Of a DNA stretch of 56,012 bases, positions 42,883 through 52,580 are shown in pieces. Within the stretch, counting starts at the first letter, position 1, and every line of letters begins with the position of its first letter. The stretch comes from Gammaproteobacteria bacterium (GTDB lineage Bacteria; Pseudomonadota; Gammaproteobacteria; Thiohalomonadales; Thiohalomonadaceae). The notes under the pieces are model-generated. The model had not been told where the DNA came from. It was given only the letters and a program-made list of their open reading frames with translations, and ran no database searches. A program made the translations under genes and the position numbers. The stretch is taken from assembly GCA_026196275.1 (NCBI GenBank), contig JAPHTQ010000024.1:1-56012 (forward strand). The letters are read 5' to 3'.

Positions 42883-43508
42883 TGAGTCGGCATGACACCC
42901 TTCAGCATGATCCGCAGCTACGCCTGCTGATCGCCCAGAGTGCCGCCAGGATGATGGCGGAGGAGGGGGTGCGCGATTTTGCCCTGGCCAAGCGCAAGGC
43001 CGCCGCACAGTATGGGGTGGTCAGCGGTAAAAATCTGCCGGGAAATGACGAGATCCAGGCGGCCCTGGAGGAGTACCAGCGCCTGTTCCGCAGTCACGTT
43101 CAGCCACAGATAGTGCAGCAATTACGGCATACCGCCCTGCAGGCCATGCGCCTGCTGGCCGACTTCCGACCCTGCCTGGTCGGCCCCATTCTCAACGGCA
43201 GCGCCGATGAATATACCCCGGTCTACCTGCACCTGTTCGCCGACACACCTGAAGAGGTGCTGCTCTTCCTGCTGCAACAGCAGATCCCCTTCGAACAGGG
43301 CGAGCGGCGGGTCCAGTATGCCAGCGGCAAGAGTGAAAACCTCGCCAAATTCAGTTTTCTCGCCGGCGAGACGGAGATCCAGCTGACGGTCTTCCCTCCG
43401 CACGGCCGGCGCCAGGCACCCCTCAGCCCGGTTGACGGCCGTCCGCAACAACGCGCCGAGCGCAAGCAGCTCGAAGCACTGATGGAGGCGGATCAGTCAG
43501 CCGGATAG
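42882..43508 (+). CDS. Conserved-looking protein of unknown function, 208 residues
   Basis: I cannot name this family. The GTG at 42882 shares its first base with the PBP1A stop (TAG then TGA context), so it is coupled to PBP1A. The N-terminal third is helical and basic ([18 protein letters not shown], then [21 protein letters not shown]), followed by [41 protein letters not shown]. This resembles a minimal nucleotidyltransferase-like core with a G-S motif and acidic residues, but the catalytic pair is not certain. No signal or TM segment is seen. The last 16 nt overlap the 3' end of the convergent malic enzyme gene. Confidence 0.8.
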   Translation: MSRHDTLQHDPQLRLLIAQSAARMMAEEGVRDFALAKRKAAAQYGVVSGKNLPGNDEIQAALEEYQRLFRSHVQPQIVQQLRHTALQAMRLLADFRPCLVGPILNGSADEYTPVYLHLFADTPEEVLLFLLQQQIPFEQGERRVQYASGKSENLAKFSFLAGETEIQLTVFPPHGRRQAPLSPVDGRPQQRAERKQLEALMEADQSAG

Positions 43509-44755
43509 CGCTCCGGCCAGGGCAATCTGGCCACACCGCTATCGATGGCGGCCCGGGCAACCGCCGCAGGCAGCTGTTCGATCAGCCTCGGGTCAAACGG
43601 TTTGGGCAGGATATAGTCCGGCCCGAACTCCAGCGCCTCCAGCCCGTAGGCATGCAGCACACTCGCCGGCACCGGCTCCTTGGCCAGCTTGCACAGGGCG
43701 TGCACCATTGCCACCTTCATCGCCTCGTTGATCGTCGAGGCACGCACATCGAGCGCCCCGCGAAAGATGAATGGAAATCCCAGGACGTTATTGACCTGAT
43801 TGGGATAGTCGCTGCGCCCGGTGGCCATGATCAGATCATCGCGCACCTGATGTGCCAGCTCAGGCCGGATCTCCGGGTCGGGATTGGCCAGGGCGAACAC
43901 GACCGGGCGAGGCGCCATCGAGGCGAGCATCCGCTCGCTCAGCAGGTCTGCCCCGGAGACACCGATAAAGACATCAGCCCCGACCAGCGCATCAGCCAGC
44001 GTGCGCCGCTCGGTTTCAACCGCGAAGGGCTGCTTGTAACGGTTGAGATCCCCGCGGCTGCTGTGAACCACCCCCTGACGGTCCACCAGCAGCAACTGCT
44101 CACGCCGCGCCCCCAGCGCCAGCAGCAGGTTCATGGAGGCGATCCCGGCAGAACCCGCCCCCAGACAGACGATACGGCTCTGCTCCAGGGTTTTGCCCTG
44201 CAACTCCAGCGCATTGAGCAGGCCGGCGGCAATGATGATCGCCGTGCCGTGCTGGTCGTCGTGGAAAACGGGAATCGCGAGCCGCTGTTGCAACTCCCGC
44301 TCGATCTCAAAGCAGTGGGGAGCGGCGATATCCTCCAGATTGATGCCACCGAAGGTCGGGGCAATCGCGGCGACGGCCTCGATGAAGGCCTGCGGCGTAT
44401 CGCTCTGCACCTCGATATCGAACACATCGATATCAGCAAAGCGCTTGAACAGCACCCCCTTGCCCTCCATCACCGGCTTGCTTGCCAGCGCACCGACATC
44501 GCCCAGCCCCAGTACCGCCGAACCATCGCTGATCACCCCGACCAGGTTGCCCTTTCCGGTGTAGCGATAGGCCGCCGCCGGATCAGTGGCGATCGCCGAG
44601 ACCGGCGCGGCCACGCCGGGGGTATAGGCCAGCGCCAGCTGGGCCTGCGTCTCGCAGGGTTTGGTGATCGCCGTGGCCATCTTCCCAGGTCGGGGATTGG
44701 CATGATAATCAAGCGCGGCCTGATACTGGGTGTCGACTGTAGCGTTCTCTGGCAT
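43493..44755 (-). CDS. maeB: NADP-type malic enzyme (short form, no phosphotransacetylase domain)
   Basis: Oxidative decarboxylation of malate to pyruvate. It has 420 residues and so lacks the C-terminal PTA-like half of E. coli MaeB. The malic domain has [20 protein letters not shown] and [26 protein letters not shown]. The catalytic Lys/Asp region contains [15 protein letters not shown] and [11 protein letters not shown]. The Rossmann motif is [15 protein letters not shown]. Cofactor preference is inferred from family. It converges with the PBP1A-linked gene and overlaps it by 16 nt. Confidence 0.94.
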   Translation of the reverse strand: MPENATVDTQYQAALDYHANPRPGKMATAITKPCETQAQLALAYTPGVAAPVSAIATDPAAAYRYTGKGNLVGVISDGSAVLGLGDVGALASKPVMEGKGVLFKRFADIDVFDIEVQSDTPQAFIEAVAAIAPTFGGINLEDIAAPHCFEIERELQQRLAIPVFHDDQHGTAIIIAAGLLNALELQGKTLEQSRIVCLGAGSAGIASMNLLLALGARREQLLLVDRQGVVHSSRGDLNRYKQPFAVETERRTLADALVGADVFIGVSGADLLSERMLASMAPRPVVFALANPDPEIRPELAHQVRDDLIMATGRSDYPNQVNNVLGFPFIFRGALDVRASTINEAMKVAMVHALCKLAKEPVPASVLHAYGLEALEFGPDYILPKPFDPRLIEQLPAAVARAAIDSGVARLPWPERYPAD

Positions 44756-44774
44756 CGGTTATCCTGTCGGCGGG

Positions 44775-45533
44775 CTATTCAGCACGAAGCGGTTGCAGGG
44801 CATGGGGATGACGCACACTCATGCGCCACTTCTTCTTATAGTAGGTCAGCCAGCCGCGAGCCTCTACCGTACGACCAACCAACCCTTGTGGCGCCATCCC
44901 GGCAAAGTAGTGCAGATCCCGTTTGGGGATACGCAGGGCCGCCTCGCCCTCCAGCTCCAGCCAAAGACTGTTGCGACTCTCATCCACCGCCTCAACGCGT
45001 CCCTGGAGCAGGGCAAAACCCTCATCGCCGCGTCGTAGGCCGGTACTGGGTTTGATCACCGTCGCACTCCCTGACCAGATCCCGCGCCGGGCATCCCGGG
45101 CCTTGCGCTCGCGCGCCAGATAACAGTCACTGTGCCAGAGGTTCGGCGGCACCACGACCGCCGCCGCTAACCCCTCCTCCAGCAGGGTTTGACTCACACT
45201 GCGGCCATCGGGCAGATAGGGATGGGCGAGCAGGCGCCCGTAACGATCGCGGGGCTCCTTATCATGGCGCAGCACCACCTGCCCCCCGGCCAGCAAGGCC
45301 TGCAGGCGCAGGCGCGCAGCACGGGCAAAGGGCTCGGAGGGGCCGCCATCGTGGTTGATCTCGGGGCTATTGATGCCGACAAAGCGGACCTTGCGCCCGT
45401 CATCCAGACGCAGGGTATCGCCATCGTAGACATAGGCGACAGCCGCGCTCTCATCGGCCCGGTCCAGCGGGCAGGCGTTGGCGAGGAGCGGGAAGAGCAG
45501 GGCGGCCAGCAGCAGCGTACCCCGCAGAAACAC
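44775..45533 (-). CDS. Secreted thermonuclease-family (SNase-like) nuclease
   Basis: SNase OB-fold with motifs VAYVYDGDTLRLDDGRKVRFVGINSPE, DKEPRDRYGRLLAHPYL and [11 protein letters not shown], plus YLARERKARDARRGIW; the catalytic Arg/Asp/Glu positions look intact. A second small OB-like domain follows (about residues 170-245; LLQGRVEAVDESRNSLWLEL). I choose the GTG at 45533, giving MFLRGTLLLAALLFPLLANAC, a good signal peptide. The frame is open to 45632 with ATG at 45584, but that extension runs through the rpmE terminator hairpin and into rpmE. The final residue before processing is Cys, so lipid attachment is possible. It is downstream of rpmE on the same strand. Confidence 0.85.
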   Translation of the reverse strand: MFLRGTLLLAALLFPLLANACPLDRADESAAVAYVYDGDTLRLDDGRKVRFVGINSPEINHDGGPSEPFARAARLRLQALLAGGQVVLRHDKEPRDRYGRLLAHPYLPDGRSVSQTLLEEGLAAAVVVPPNLWHSDCYLARERKARDARRGIWSGSATVIKPSTGLRRGDEGFALLQGRVEAVDESRNSLWLELEGEAALRIPKRDLHYFAGMAPQGLVGRTVEARGWLTYYKKKWRMSVRHPHALQPLRAE

Positions 45534-45561
45534 AAAAGGGGCGCCCTTCCGGAGCGCCCCT
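45531..45561 (-). terminator. Rho-independent terminator of rpmE
   Basis: On the minus strand, AGGGGCGC, a nine-base loop, then GCGCCCCT followed by TTTGTG. It lies 28 nt beyond the rpmE stop and touches the proposed GTG start of the nuclease gene. Confidence 0.75.
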
Positions 45562-45588
45562 CTTGCCAGCCGCTGCACGGCCATGAAC

Positions 45589-45792
45589 TTACTTGCGGCC
45601 GTACTTCTGGCGGAACTTGTCGACGCGGCCACCGGTATCCAGAATCTTCTGCTTGCCGGTATAGAAGGGGTGGCAGGCTGAGCAGACTTCCAGGCTCAGG
45701 TCATGACCGGCAGTAGAGCGGGTCTTGAAGGAGTTACCGCAGCTGCAGGTAACGTTAACTTCGTTGTAATCGGGATGGATATCCGCTTTCAT
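45589..45792 (-). CDS. rpmE: 50S ribosomal protein L31, zinc-binding form
   Basis: 67 residues. Four zinc ligands are visible, C16 and C18 (CSCG) and C37 and C40 ([15 protein letters not shown]), so this is the C+ form rather than the zinc-independent YkgM/RpmE2 form. The basic end [12 protein letters not shown] is typical. It is followed by a terminator and preceded by a 367-nt gap that holds a palindromic element. Confidence 0.97.
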   Translation of the reverse strand: MKADIHPDYNEVNVTCSCGNSFKTRSTAGHDLSLEVCSACHPFYTGKQKILDTGGRVDKFRQKYGRK

Positions 45793-45933
45793 TTCGTTCT
45801 AACCTCGTCAATATGGTTATGCGCCGCTACCCATTTCCACAACAGGCACCGCGCAGCCCTTTAAACAGCCCGACATCCTACGAAAAAGCTGGCTGCTTGG
45901 CAAGTAATTATGCCAACGTGTCAGGGTGAGCGC

Positions 45934-46063
45934 ACACTCACATAAAGTGAGTGTCCGGCTGGCGTAACTTCCTGATTTGCGGTTGTCGGCCGCAGGGATG
46001 CGGCCTTCAAGCCTACATGGATGTATTCACGGCGTACCGCAAATCAGGAAGTTACGCCAGCCG
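45934..46063. repeat. MITE-like palindromic element in the rpmE|glgP gap
   Basis: The 45793-46159 gap has no gene. It holds a perfect 28-bp inverted repeat (45956-45983 and 46036-46063; arm begins CGGCTGGCGTAACTTCC). Inside the 52-nt loop is GGCCGCA-GGGA-TGCGGCC, a 7-bp hairpin (about 45988-46005), followed by AAGCCTACATGGATGTATTC. Directly left of the element is a separate 8-bp hairpin, ACACTCAC / GTGAGTGT (45934-45941 and 45947-45954). No transposase is encoded. The structure fits a non-autonomous palindromic repeat; I saw only one copy in this window. Confidence 0.8.
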
Positions 46064-46159
46064 TCGAAAAGTATGCGGATGTCCTGGCCAACGCATTGGA
46101 ATCGGGACCACTTCCTCGACTATGCTTGATACAGTCTACCGCTGCAGGAATCAGCCACC

Positions 46160-48646
46160 ATGAACCACACCCCGGACAAAACCCTTCTCAAGTACGATTA
46201 CGAAGGGATGGATACCGCCTCGATCAAGCACTCCCTGGCCAACCGCATGATCTACACCGTCGGCAAGGATAACTTCACTGCCACCGATCGCGACTGGTTC
46301 CACGCCGTCGCCCATATGGTGCGTGACCGGCTCACCGAGCGCTGGATGGAGACCATGCGCAGCTATTACAACACCGACACCAAGCGGGTCTATTACCTGT
46401 CGATGGAGTTTCTTATCGGCCGGACCCTGCTCAACAGCATCCTCAATCTGGGCTTCTATGAAGAGGCCAAGACCGTGCTGCAGGAGCTGGGCATGGACAT
46501 CGAGGAGATCGCCGACCTGGAGTTCGATGCGGCGCTGGGCAATGGGGGGCTGGGGCGGCTTGCCGCCTGCTTCCTCGACTCCCTGGCCACCCTGCGCCTG
46601 CCCGGCTATGGCTACGGCATCCGCTACGAGTACGGCATGTTCCGCCAAGCCATCGAGAACGGCGCCCAGGTGGAGCACCCGGATAACTGGCTGCGTTATG
46701 GCAACCCATGGGAATTCGCCCGTCCCGAGGTGCTGTTTCCGGTCAAGTTCTTCGGCCAGGTAGTCGAATATCGCGGCGATGACGGCCATGTCCGTCACCA
46801 CTGGGTCGATACCGAGGAGGTCATGGCCATGGCCTATGACACCCCGATCCCAGGCTACGATGTGGACACCGTCAATAACATGCGCCTGTGGGCGGCCAAG
46901 GCGACCCGTGACTTCGACCTCAAATATTTCAATGAGGGCAACTACACCAAGGCGGTGGAGGACAAGACCCACTCGGAGAACCTCTCCAAGGTGCTCTACC
47001 CCAACGACGTCACGGAGATGGGCAAGGAGTTGCGCCTCAAACAGCAGTATTTCTTCGTCAGTGCCTCACTGCAGGACATTATCTCCCGCTTCCTCAAGCA
47101 GTACGATGATCTCTCCCTGCTGCCGGAGAAGGTGGCGATCCAGCTCAACGACACCCACCCCTCGATCGCCATCCCCGAATTGATGCGCATATTGTTGGAT
47201 GTCCACCATCTGGGGTGGGACAAGGCGTGGGATATCACCGGCCGTACCTTCGCCTACACCAACCACACCCTGCTGCCCGAGGCGCTGGAGACCTGGCCGG
47301 TGCCGTTGTTCGAGCGCATGCTGCCGCGGCACCTGCAGCTTATCTATGAGATCAACCACCACTTCCTCAACGAGGTGATGCACTGCTATCCCGGCGATGT
47401 GGAGCGGCTGCAACGGATGTCGATCATCGATGAACAGGCCGAACGTCAGGTGCGCATGGCCCACCTGGCCATCGTCGGCAGCCACAAGGTCAATGGCGTG
47501 GCGGCGCTGCACACCGAGCTTCTCAAGCAGCAGATGTTCCATGACTTCAATGCCTTCTATCCCGACAAATTCATCAACATCACCAACGGCATCACCCCCC
47601 GACTGTGGCTCCACCAGTCCAATCCGCAGCTCACCGAGCTGCTCAACGGACAGAATGGCAAGAGCTGGTTGACCCACCTGGATCAACTGCGTGAACTGTT
47701 ACCCCTGGCCGAGGAGAAAAGCTTCCGCGAAAAATTTCGTCGCATAAAACTCGAGAACAAGCGGATGCTGGCGGAGAAAATTGGCCACCATCTCGGCCTC
47801 AGCGTCGATCCGCACAGCCTGTTTGATGTACAGGTCAAACGCATTCATGAATACAAGCGCCAGCTGCTGAATGTGCTGCACATCATCACCCGCTACAACC
47901 ACCTGCGTGACGGCACCGACAGGCCCGTGGTGCCGCGCACGGTCATCTTCTCCGGCAAGGCCGCTCCCGGCTACTGGATAGCAAAGCTGATCATTCGTCT
48001 GATCAACGATGTGGCCGACATCATCAACAACGACCCGCAGATCGGCGATAGGCTCAAGGTCGTATTCATCCCCAACTACGACGTCACCACCGCCACCGAC
48101 ATCATTCCGGCGGCGGATCTCTCGGAGCAGATCTCCACTGCCGGCACCGAGGCCTCCGGCACCGGCAACATGAAACTGGCACTCAACGGCGCACTGACTA
48201 TCGGCACCCTGGATGGGGCCAACATCGAGATCCACAATGAGGTGGGAGAGGAGAATATCTTCATCTTCGGCCACACCGTGGAACAGATCAGGGAACTACG
48301 CCATAAAGGTTACAACCCGCGTGAGCACTATGAAAGCAACATTGAGCTCAAACGCACCCTCGACATGATTGCCTCAGGCTTTTTCTCCCCCGGCGAACCC
48401 GACCGTTTCAAACCGCTGATCGACAATCTGCTGCAACAGGACCCCTACTTCCTGCTGGCGGACTTTGATGCCTACGTCGCCACACAGGAGCGTGTCGATG
48501 CCCTCTATCTGGACGAGGAGGAGTGGAGCCGCAGGGCGATCATCAATGTACTCCAGTGCGGCCACTTTTCATCGGATCGGACCATTAACGAATACGCCGA
48601 GAAGATTTGGAATATCAAGCCGGTGCTACACAAACACCCGGGATAG
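46160..48646 (+). CDS. glgP: Glycogen/starch phosphorylase
   Basis: Phosphorolysis of alpha-1,4-glucan to glucose-1-phosphate. It has 828 residues. The N-terminal GT-B half includes YYLSMEFLIGRTL and EEIADLEFDAALGNGGLGRLAACFLDS. The PLP lysine lies in the signature EASGTGNMKLALNGALTIG, with DGANIEI after it. LDPHSLFDVQVKRIHEYKRQLLN-type residues are also seen (here SLFDVQVKRIHEYKRQ). No other glg genes are adjacent. A shared terminator separates it from the convergent rho gene. Confidence 0.98.
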   Translation: MNHTPDKTLLKYDYEGMDTASIKHSLANRMIYTVGKDNFTATDRDWFHAVAHMVRDRLTERWMETMRSYYNTDTKRVYYLSMEFLIGRTLLNSILNLGFYEEAKTVLQELGMDIEEIADLEFDAALGNGGLGRLAACFLDSLATLRLPGYGYGIRYEYGMFRQAIENGAQVEHPDNWLRYGNPWEFARPEVLFPVKFFGQVVEYRGDDGHVRHHWVDTEEVMAMAYDTPIPGYDVDTVNNMRLWAAKATRDFDLKYFNEGNYTKAVEDKTHSENLSKVLYPNDVTEMGKELRLKQQYFFVSASLQDIISRFLKQYDDLSLLPEKVAIQLNDTHPSIAIPELMRILLDVHHLGWDKAWDITGRTFAYTNHTLLPEALETWPVPLFERMLPRHLQLIYEINHHFLNEVMHCYPGDVERLQRMSIIDEQAERQVRMAHLAIVGSHKVNGVAALHTELLKQQMFHDFNAFYPDKFINITNGITPRLWLHQSNPQLTELLNGQNGKSWLTHLDQLRELLPLAEEKSFREKFRRIKLENKRMLAEKIGHHLGLSVDPHSLFDVQVKRIHEYKRQLLNVLHIITRYNHLRDGTDRPVVPRTVIFSGKAAPGYWIAKLIIRLINDVADIINNDPQIGDRLKVVFIPNYDVTTATDIIPAADLSEQISTAGTEASGTGNMKLALNGALTIGTLDGANIEIHNEVGEENIFIFGHTVEQIRELRHKGYNPREHYESNIELKRTLDMIASGFFSPGEPDRFKPLIDNLLQQDPYFLLADFDAYVATQERVDALYLDEEEWSRRAIINVLQCGHFSSDRTINEYAEKIWNIKPVLHKHPG

Positions 48647-48706
48647 AAGCCCCGGAATCCCGGCGATGTCAGGCCATTGGCTGTCCTGGGCCGCACACAG
48701 AAAACG

Positions 48707-48739
48707 AAAGAAGGGCGCCTTTGGGAGGCGCCCTTCTTT
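48707..48739. terminator. Bidirectional terminator between glgP and rho
   Basis: Perfect 13-nt inverted repeat AAAGAAGGGCGCC / GGCGCCCTTCTTT with a 7-nt loop. It lies 60 nt beyond glgP on one side and 23 nt beyond rho on the other. The T-rich ends allow termination on both strands. Confidence 0.85.
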
Positions 48740-48762
48740 GGTACGAACAACCGGACCGGAGA

Positions 48763-50019
48763 TTATCGCTTCATCGAAGCGAAGAACTCCTCGTTGGTCT
48801 TGGTCGCCTTGATCTTGTCCTGCAGGAACTCCATCGCCGCCACTTCATCCATCTCATGCACCAGCTTGCGCAGGATCCACATCTTCTGCAGCTCCTCCGC
48901 ATTGGTCAGCAACTCTTCGCGGCGAGTGCCCGAACGGTTGATGTTAATCGAGGGGTAGATACGCTTTTCGGCAATACGGCGCTCCAGATGGATCTCCATG
49001 TTACCGGTACCCTTGAACTCTTCGTAGATCACATCGTCCATGCGTGAACCGGTTTCGATAAGGGCGGTGGCGATAATGGTCAGCGAGCCACCCTCCTCGA
49101 TATTGCGTGCGGCGCCGAAAAAGCGCTTGGGGCGATGCAAGGCATTGGCATCGACACCACCGGTGAGCACCTTGCCGGAGGAGGGGATCACGGTGTTGTA
49201 GGCGCGGGCCAAACGGGTAATGGAGTCGAGCAGGATCACCACATCGTGCTTGTGCTCGACCAGGCGCTTGGCCTTCTCGATGACCATCTCCGCCACCTGC
49301 ACGTGGCGACTGGCCGGCTCATCAAAGGTGGAAGAGACCACCTCGCCGCGTACCGAGCGGGCCATCTCGGTGACCTCCTCCGGGCGCTCGTCGATAAGCA
49401 GTACGATCATGTAACACTCAGGGTGCTTGCTGGTGATCGATTGGGCGATGTTCTGCAGCATCATCGTCTTACCGGTCTTGGGCGGTGCAACAATAAGGCC
49501 CCGCTGGCCTTTGCCGATGGGCGCCGCCAGGTCGATGATGCGGGCGGTCACATCCTCGGTGCTGCCATTACCCATCTCCAGTGACATGCGCTCATTGGCG
49601 TGCAGCGGGGTGAGATTTTCGAACAACACCTTGTTCTTGGCATTCTCCGGCGGCTCATAGTTGATCTGGTCAACCTTAAGCAGGGCAAAGTAGCGCTCCC
49701 CCTCCTTGGGTGGCCGGATCTTGCCGGAGACGGTATCCCCGGTGCGCAGATTAAAGCGGCGGATCTGGCTGGGTGAGACATAGATGTCGTCCGGTCCTGC
49801 CAGGTAAGAGCTGTCCGCCGAGCGCAGAAAGCCGAAACCGTCCTGCAGGATCTCCAGTACACCATCGCCGTAGATATCCTCACCGCTCTTGGCGTGCGCC
49901 TTGAGGATAGCGAAGATAACGGCCTCTTTTCGCGAACGGGCAATGTTATCAATGCCCATTTCCTCGGCGGTTTTAAGAAGTTCAGATGCAGGTTTTCTTT
50001 TTAATTCGGTTAGATTCAT
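48763..50019 (-). CDS. rho: Transcription termination factor Rho
   Basis: Hexameric RNA-dependent ATPase that ends transcription. It has 418 residues, close to the E. coli length. The N-terminal helix bundle and primary RNA-binding domain contain [15 protein letters not shown]. The P-loop is [11 protein letters not shown], Walker B is [17 protein letters not shown], and the Q-loop is [11 protein letters not shown]. The R-loop region is in the GKG of [11 protein letters not shown]. It follows trxA on the same strand after 221 nt, in the order conserved with E. coli. The gap holds a small CGCTT/AAGCG hairpin but no clear gene. Confidence 0.99.
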   Translation of the reverse strand: MNLTELKRKPASELLKTAEEMGIDNIARSRKEAVIFAILKAHAKSGEDIYGDGVLEILQDGFGFLRSADSSYLAGPDDIYVSPSQIRRFNLRTGDTVSGKIRPPKEGERYFALLKVDQINYEPPENAKNKVLFENLTPLHANERMSLEMGNGSTEDVTARIIDLAAPIGKGQRGLIVAPPKTGKTMMLQNIAQSITSKHPECYMIVLLIDERPEEVTEMARSVRGEVVSSTFDEPASRHVQVAEMVIEKAKRLVEHKHDVVILLDSITRLARAYNTVIPSSGKVLTGGVDANALHRPKRFFGAARNIEEGGSLTIIATALIETGSRMDDVIYEEFKGTGNMEIHLERRIAEKRIYPSININRSGTRREELLTNAEELQKMWILRKLVHEMDEVAAMEFLQDKIKATKTNEEFFASMKR

Positions 50020-50240
50020 TGCGGTTGCCGTTGTGCAGATACTACTTTGGATGGATTAATGTCAGGTGACGTAGCGCATAGGGTCGATTGGCCGGAAAAG
50101 ATCGAGAAAATCTCCGGGCCGGAAAGGGGATCAAGCGAAGTGGTTTAGTTTAGCTTACTTGGGATTTGGTGTGAGTCTAGCACCGCTTGGCGCAAGCGTC
50201 CAGCCCTCGCAGGCCGGACGGCAGTGCAGTTCAACTTCGC

Positions 50241-50567
50241 TTACAGATTACTGTCAATAAATGCCGTCAGCTGTGACTTGGAGACCGCACCGACCTTGGT
50301 CGCTTCAACATTGCCGTTCTTGAACAACATCAGGGTAGGAATACCGCGGATTCCGAACTTGGGCGGAGTGTTGGGGTTCTCGTCGATGTTCAACTTAACC
50401 ACCTTAAGCTTGCCGGTATAGTCCTCGGCGATCTCATCCAGGATCGGCGCGATCATCTTGCATGGACCACACCAGTCCGCCCAGTAATCGACCAGAACGG
50501 AACCCTCCGCGTTGATCACCTCTGCATCAAAGGTATCGTCGGTAACGTATACGATTTTATCGCTCAA
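50241..50567 (-). CDS. trxA: Thioredoxin 1, TTG start
   Basis: General protein disulfide reductase. It has 108 residues from a TTG at 50567, with GGAGG seven nt upstream; this gives [13 protein letters not shown], the family N-terminus. The ATG at 50585 would place GGAGG inside the coding sequence and add six atypical residues. The active site is WCGPC (Cys33 and Cys36), the cis-proline loop is [11 protein letters not shown], and the buried Asp is in VLVDYWADW. It is upstream of rho and divergent from rhlB. Confidence 0.97.
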   Translation of the reverse strand: MSDKIVYVTDDTFDAEVINAEGSVLVDYWADWCGPCKMIAPILDEIAEDYTGKLKVVKLNIDENPNTPPKFGIRGIPTLMLFKNGNVEATKVGAVSKSQLTAFIDSNL

Positions 50568-50706
50568 TGTTGTGCCTCCACTCATTCGACGGATTCCATG
50601 GCTGAATGCACCATGGGCCTAAAGTTTCTTCTTGCCGACATTTGAGCCCAATATGCCTGCTATTTCAAGCCCAAAACCCTCCACAATTTGGTATTCTTGG
50701 CAGACT

Positions 50707-52020
50707 ATGAGTGAAAAACATCTAAGTGACACCCGATTCAAGGACTTCAATCTACCCGCAGAGCTTCTGCAAGGCATTGAAGAAACAGGCTTTTCCCACT
50801 GTACACCGATACAGGCCGAGACCCTTCCCCATGCCCTGGCGGGACATGATGTCGCCGGCCAGGCACAGACCGGCACCGGCAAAACCGCCGCCTTCCTGGT
50901 CGCCCTGTTCAGCCACCTGCTGAACCATCACCCCGGCGAGCAACGCCGCCCCAACCAGATTCGTGCTCTGGTGCTGGCCCCGACCCGGGAGCTGGCGATC
51001 CAGATCCACAAGGATGCGGAGGTGCTGGGCCGCCACACCGGACTGAAGCTGGGGCTCGCCTACGGTGGCACCGGCTACGAGCAGCAGCGCCAGCAACTGA
51101 GCGATGGGGTCGATGTGCTGATCGGCACCCCGGGGCGCATCATCGACTACTTCAAGCAACACGTGTTTGACCTGCGTGCACTGCAGGTAATGGTGCTGGA
51201 TGAGGCGGACCGCATGTTCGACCTCGGTTTCATCAAGGACATCCGTTACCTGCTGCGACGCATGCCGCCGCCGCAACAGCGCCTGAGCATGCTCTTCTCC
51301 GCCACCCTGTCGCTGCGGGTCACCGAACTGGCCTACGAGCACATGAACAACCCGGTCACGGTCGAGGTGGTGGCCGAGCAGGTCACCGCCGACAGGGTCA
51401 ACCAGCGCGTCTACTATCCGGCGATGGAGGAGAAGATCCCGCTGCTGCTCGGGCTGTTGAAGAGGGAGCCGCCGCAGCGGGCCATCATCTTCGTCAACAC
51501 CAAGCGTGCCGGCGAACGCGTTTGGGGCTATCTCGAAGGCAACGGCATCAAATGCGGCATCCTCTCCGGTGATGTACCGCAAAAGAAACGCCAGAGCCTT
51601 CTCAGCCAGTTCGAGACCGGGGAGTTCCCGGTGCTGGTGGCCACCGATGTGGCCGCCCGTGGTCTGCACATCCCCGACGTCAGCCACGTGTTCAACTACG
51701 ATCTGCCGCAGGATGCCGAGGATTACGTGCACCGCATTGGCCGCACCGCCCGCGCCGGCGCCAGCGGCCAGGCGATCAGCTTCGCCTGTGAGGAGTCCGC
51801 CTTCTCCCTGGCGGAGATCGAGGAGTACATCGGGCAGAAGATCCCGATGGAGGCGATCAACGGCGAACTGCTGGTCGAGCCGCAGCCGCCGCTGAAGATG
51901 GAGCGGCCCAGACGCCCGCCGCACCACGGCAAGGGGAGAGAGAGACGTGGCACAGGCCGCGGTAAACCACCGCGCAACCGCCACCCACGCAACCCTTCCG
52001 ACAATGGCGGCGGCAACTGA
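50707..52020 (+). CDS. rhlB: ATP-dependent RNA helicase RhlB
   Basis: DEAD-box helicase that works with RNase E in the degradosome. It has 437 residues from the ATG at 50707 ([17 protein letters not shown], the RhlB N-terminus); earlier in-frame codons lack similarity. The Q motif is [14 protein letters not shown]. Motif I is [11 protein letters not shown], Ia [35 protein letters not shown] and [12 protein letters not shown]. The C-terminal tail is short, basic, and rich in Arg, Gly and Pro. It is divergent from trxA-rho, as in E. coli. Confidence 0.97.
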   Translation: MSEKHLSDTRFKDFNLPAELLQGIEETGFSHCTPIQAETLPHALAGHDVAGQAQTGTGKTAAFLVALFSHLLNHHPGEQRRPNQIRALVLAPTRELAIQIHKDAEVLGRHTGLKLGLAYGGTGYEQQRQQLSDGVDVLIGTPGRIIDYFKQHVFDLRALQVMVLDEADRMFDLGFIKDIRYLLRRMPPPQQRLSMLFSATLSLRVTELAYEHMNNPVTVEVVAEQVTADRVNQRVYYPAMEEKIPLLLGLLKREPPQRAIIFVNTKRAGERVWGYLEGNGIKCGILSGDVPQKKRQSLLSQFETGEFPVLVATDVAARGLHIPDVSHVFNYDLPQDAEDYVHRIGRTARAGASGQAISFACEESAFSLAEIEEYIGQKIPMEAINGELLVEPQPPLKMERPRRPPHHGKGRERRGTGRGKPPRNRHPRNPSDNGGGN

Positions 52021-52051
52021 ACGCCGCACCACCCCGGCAATGGCGATAGCG

Positions 52052-52456
52052 ATGGCGAAGAAACCGAAAAATCCTCTGCCCGAGCAGAAGTGCAACCTCT
52101 GCCACAACTCCAAGTGCTGCACCTACATCACCCATCAGCTCGACACCCCGCGCTCGATGAGCGAATTCGACGTGCTGCTATGGCAACTCTCGCACCAGAA
52201 CGTCCAGGCCTACAAGGATGACGACGGCTGGTTCCTGTTGATCAACACCCCCTGCCTGCACCTGCAGCCCGGCGGTGGCTGCGGCATCTACCAGGAGCGG
52301 CCGCAGATCTGTCGCGATCACTCCAACGACTACTGCGAATACGACGCCCCTGCCGAAGAGGGCTTCGAACTCTTCTTCGACGGCTACGACAGCCTGCTGA
52401 AGTATTGCCGCAAGCGCTTCAAAGGGTGGGATAAGCGGTTCAAGAAGAAAAAATAA
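52052..52456 (+). CDS. YkgJ/UPF0153-type cysteine-cluster protein
   Basis: 134 residues from the Met at 52052; in-frame starts at 52040 and 51947 are possible but the extra residues are out-of-frame rhlB-like sequence. The eight-cysteine pattern that probably binds a metal or Fe-S cluster is CNLCHNSKCCTY, CLHLQPGGGCGIYQERPQIC and DYCEYD. The C-terminus is basic (FKGWDKRFKKKK). The molecular role of the family is unknown. It starts 31 nt after rhlB on the same strand and converges on yrfG across a family-B palindrome. Confidence 0.87.
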   Translation: MAKKPKNPLPEQKCNLCHNSKCCTYITHQLDTPRSMSEFDVLLWQLSHQNVQAYKDDDGWFLLINTPCLHLQPGGGCGIYQERPQICRDHSNDYCEYDAPAEEGFELFFDGYDSLLKYCRKRFKGWDKRFKKKK

Positions 52457-52464
52457 GAGTTCAA

Positions 52465-52578
52465 AATTTCAAGTTGCAAGTTTAAAGAGACGCATTCCCA
52501 CTGACTCGCTTTCTGGCAGCCGTTGCGCGTCCGTTGCACGGAACAACTCTTTCAACTAGAAACTTGTAACTTGAAACT
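52465..52578. repeat. Intergenic palindrome, family B copy 2 (TTTCAAGTT arms), ykgJ-like|yrfG
   Basis: Arms at 52465-52483 (AATTTCAAGTTGCAAGTTT) and 52560-52578 match at 17 of 19 positions, with a 76-nt loop. It occupies the whole gap between two convergent stop codons (52456 and 52581). It shares AAAGAGACGCATT and ACTAGAAACTTG with the copy near 15.5 kb, in the same order. Confidence 0.8.
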
Positions 52579-52580
52579 TC

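Noticed and set aside
50020-50240. A rhoL-like leader peptide gene between trxA and rho
   Set aside because: The gap holds a short CGCTT/AAGCG hairpin, but no short frame with a ribosome binding site could be supported.
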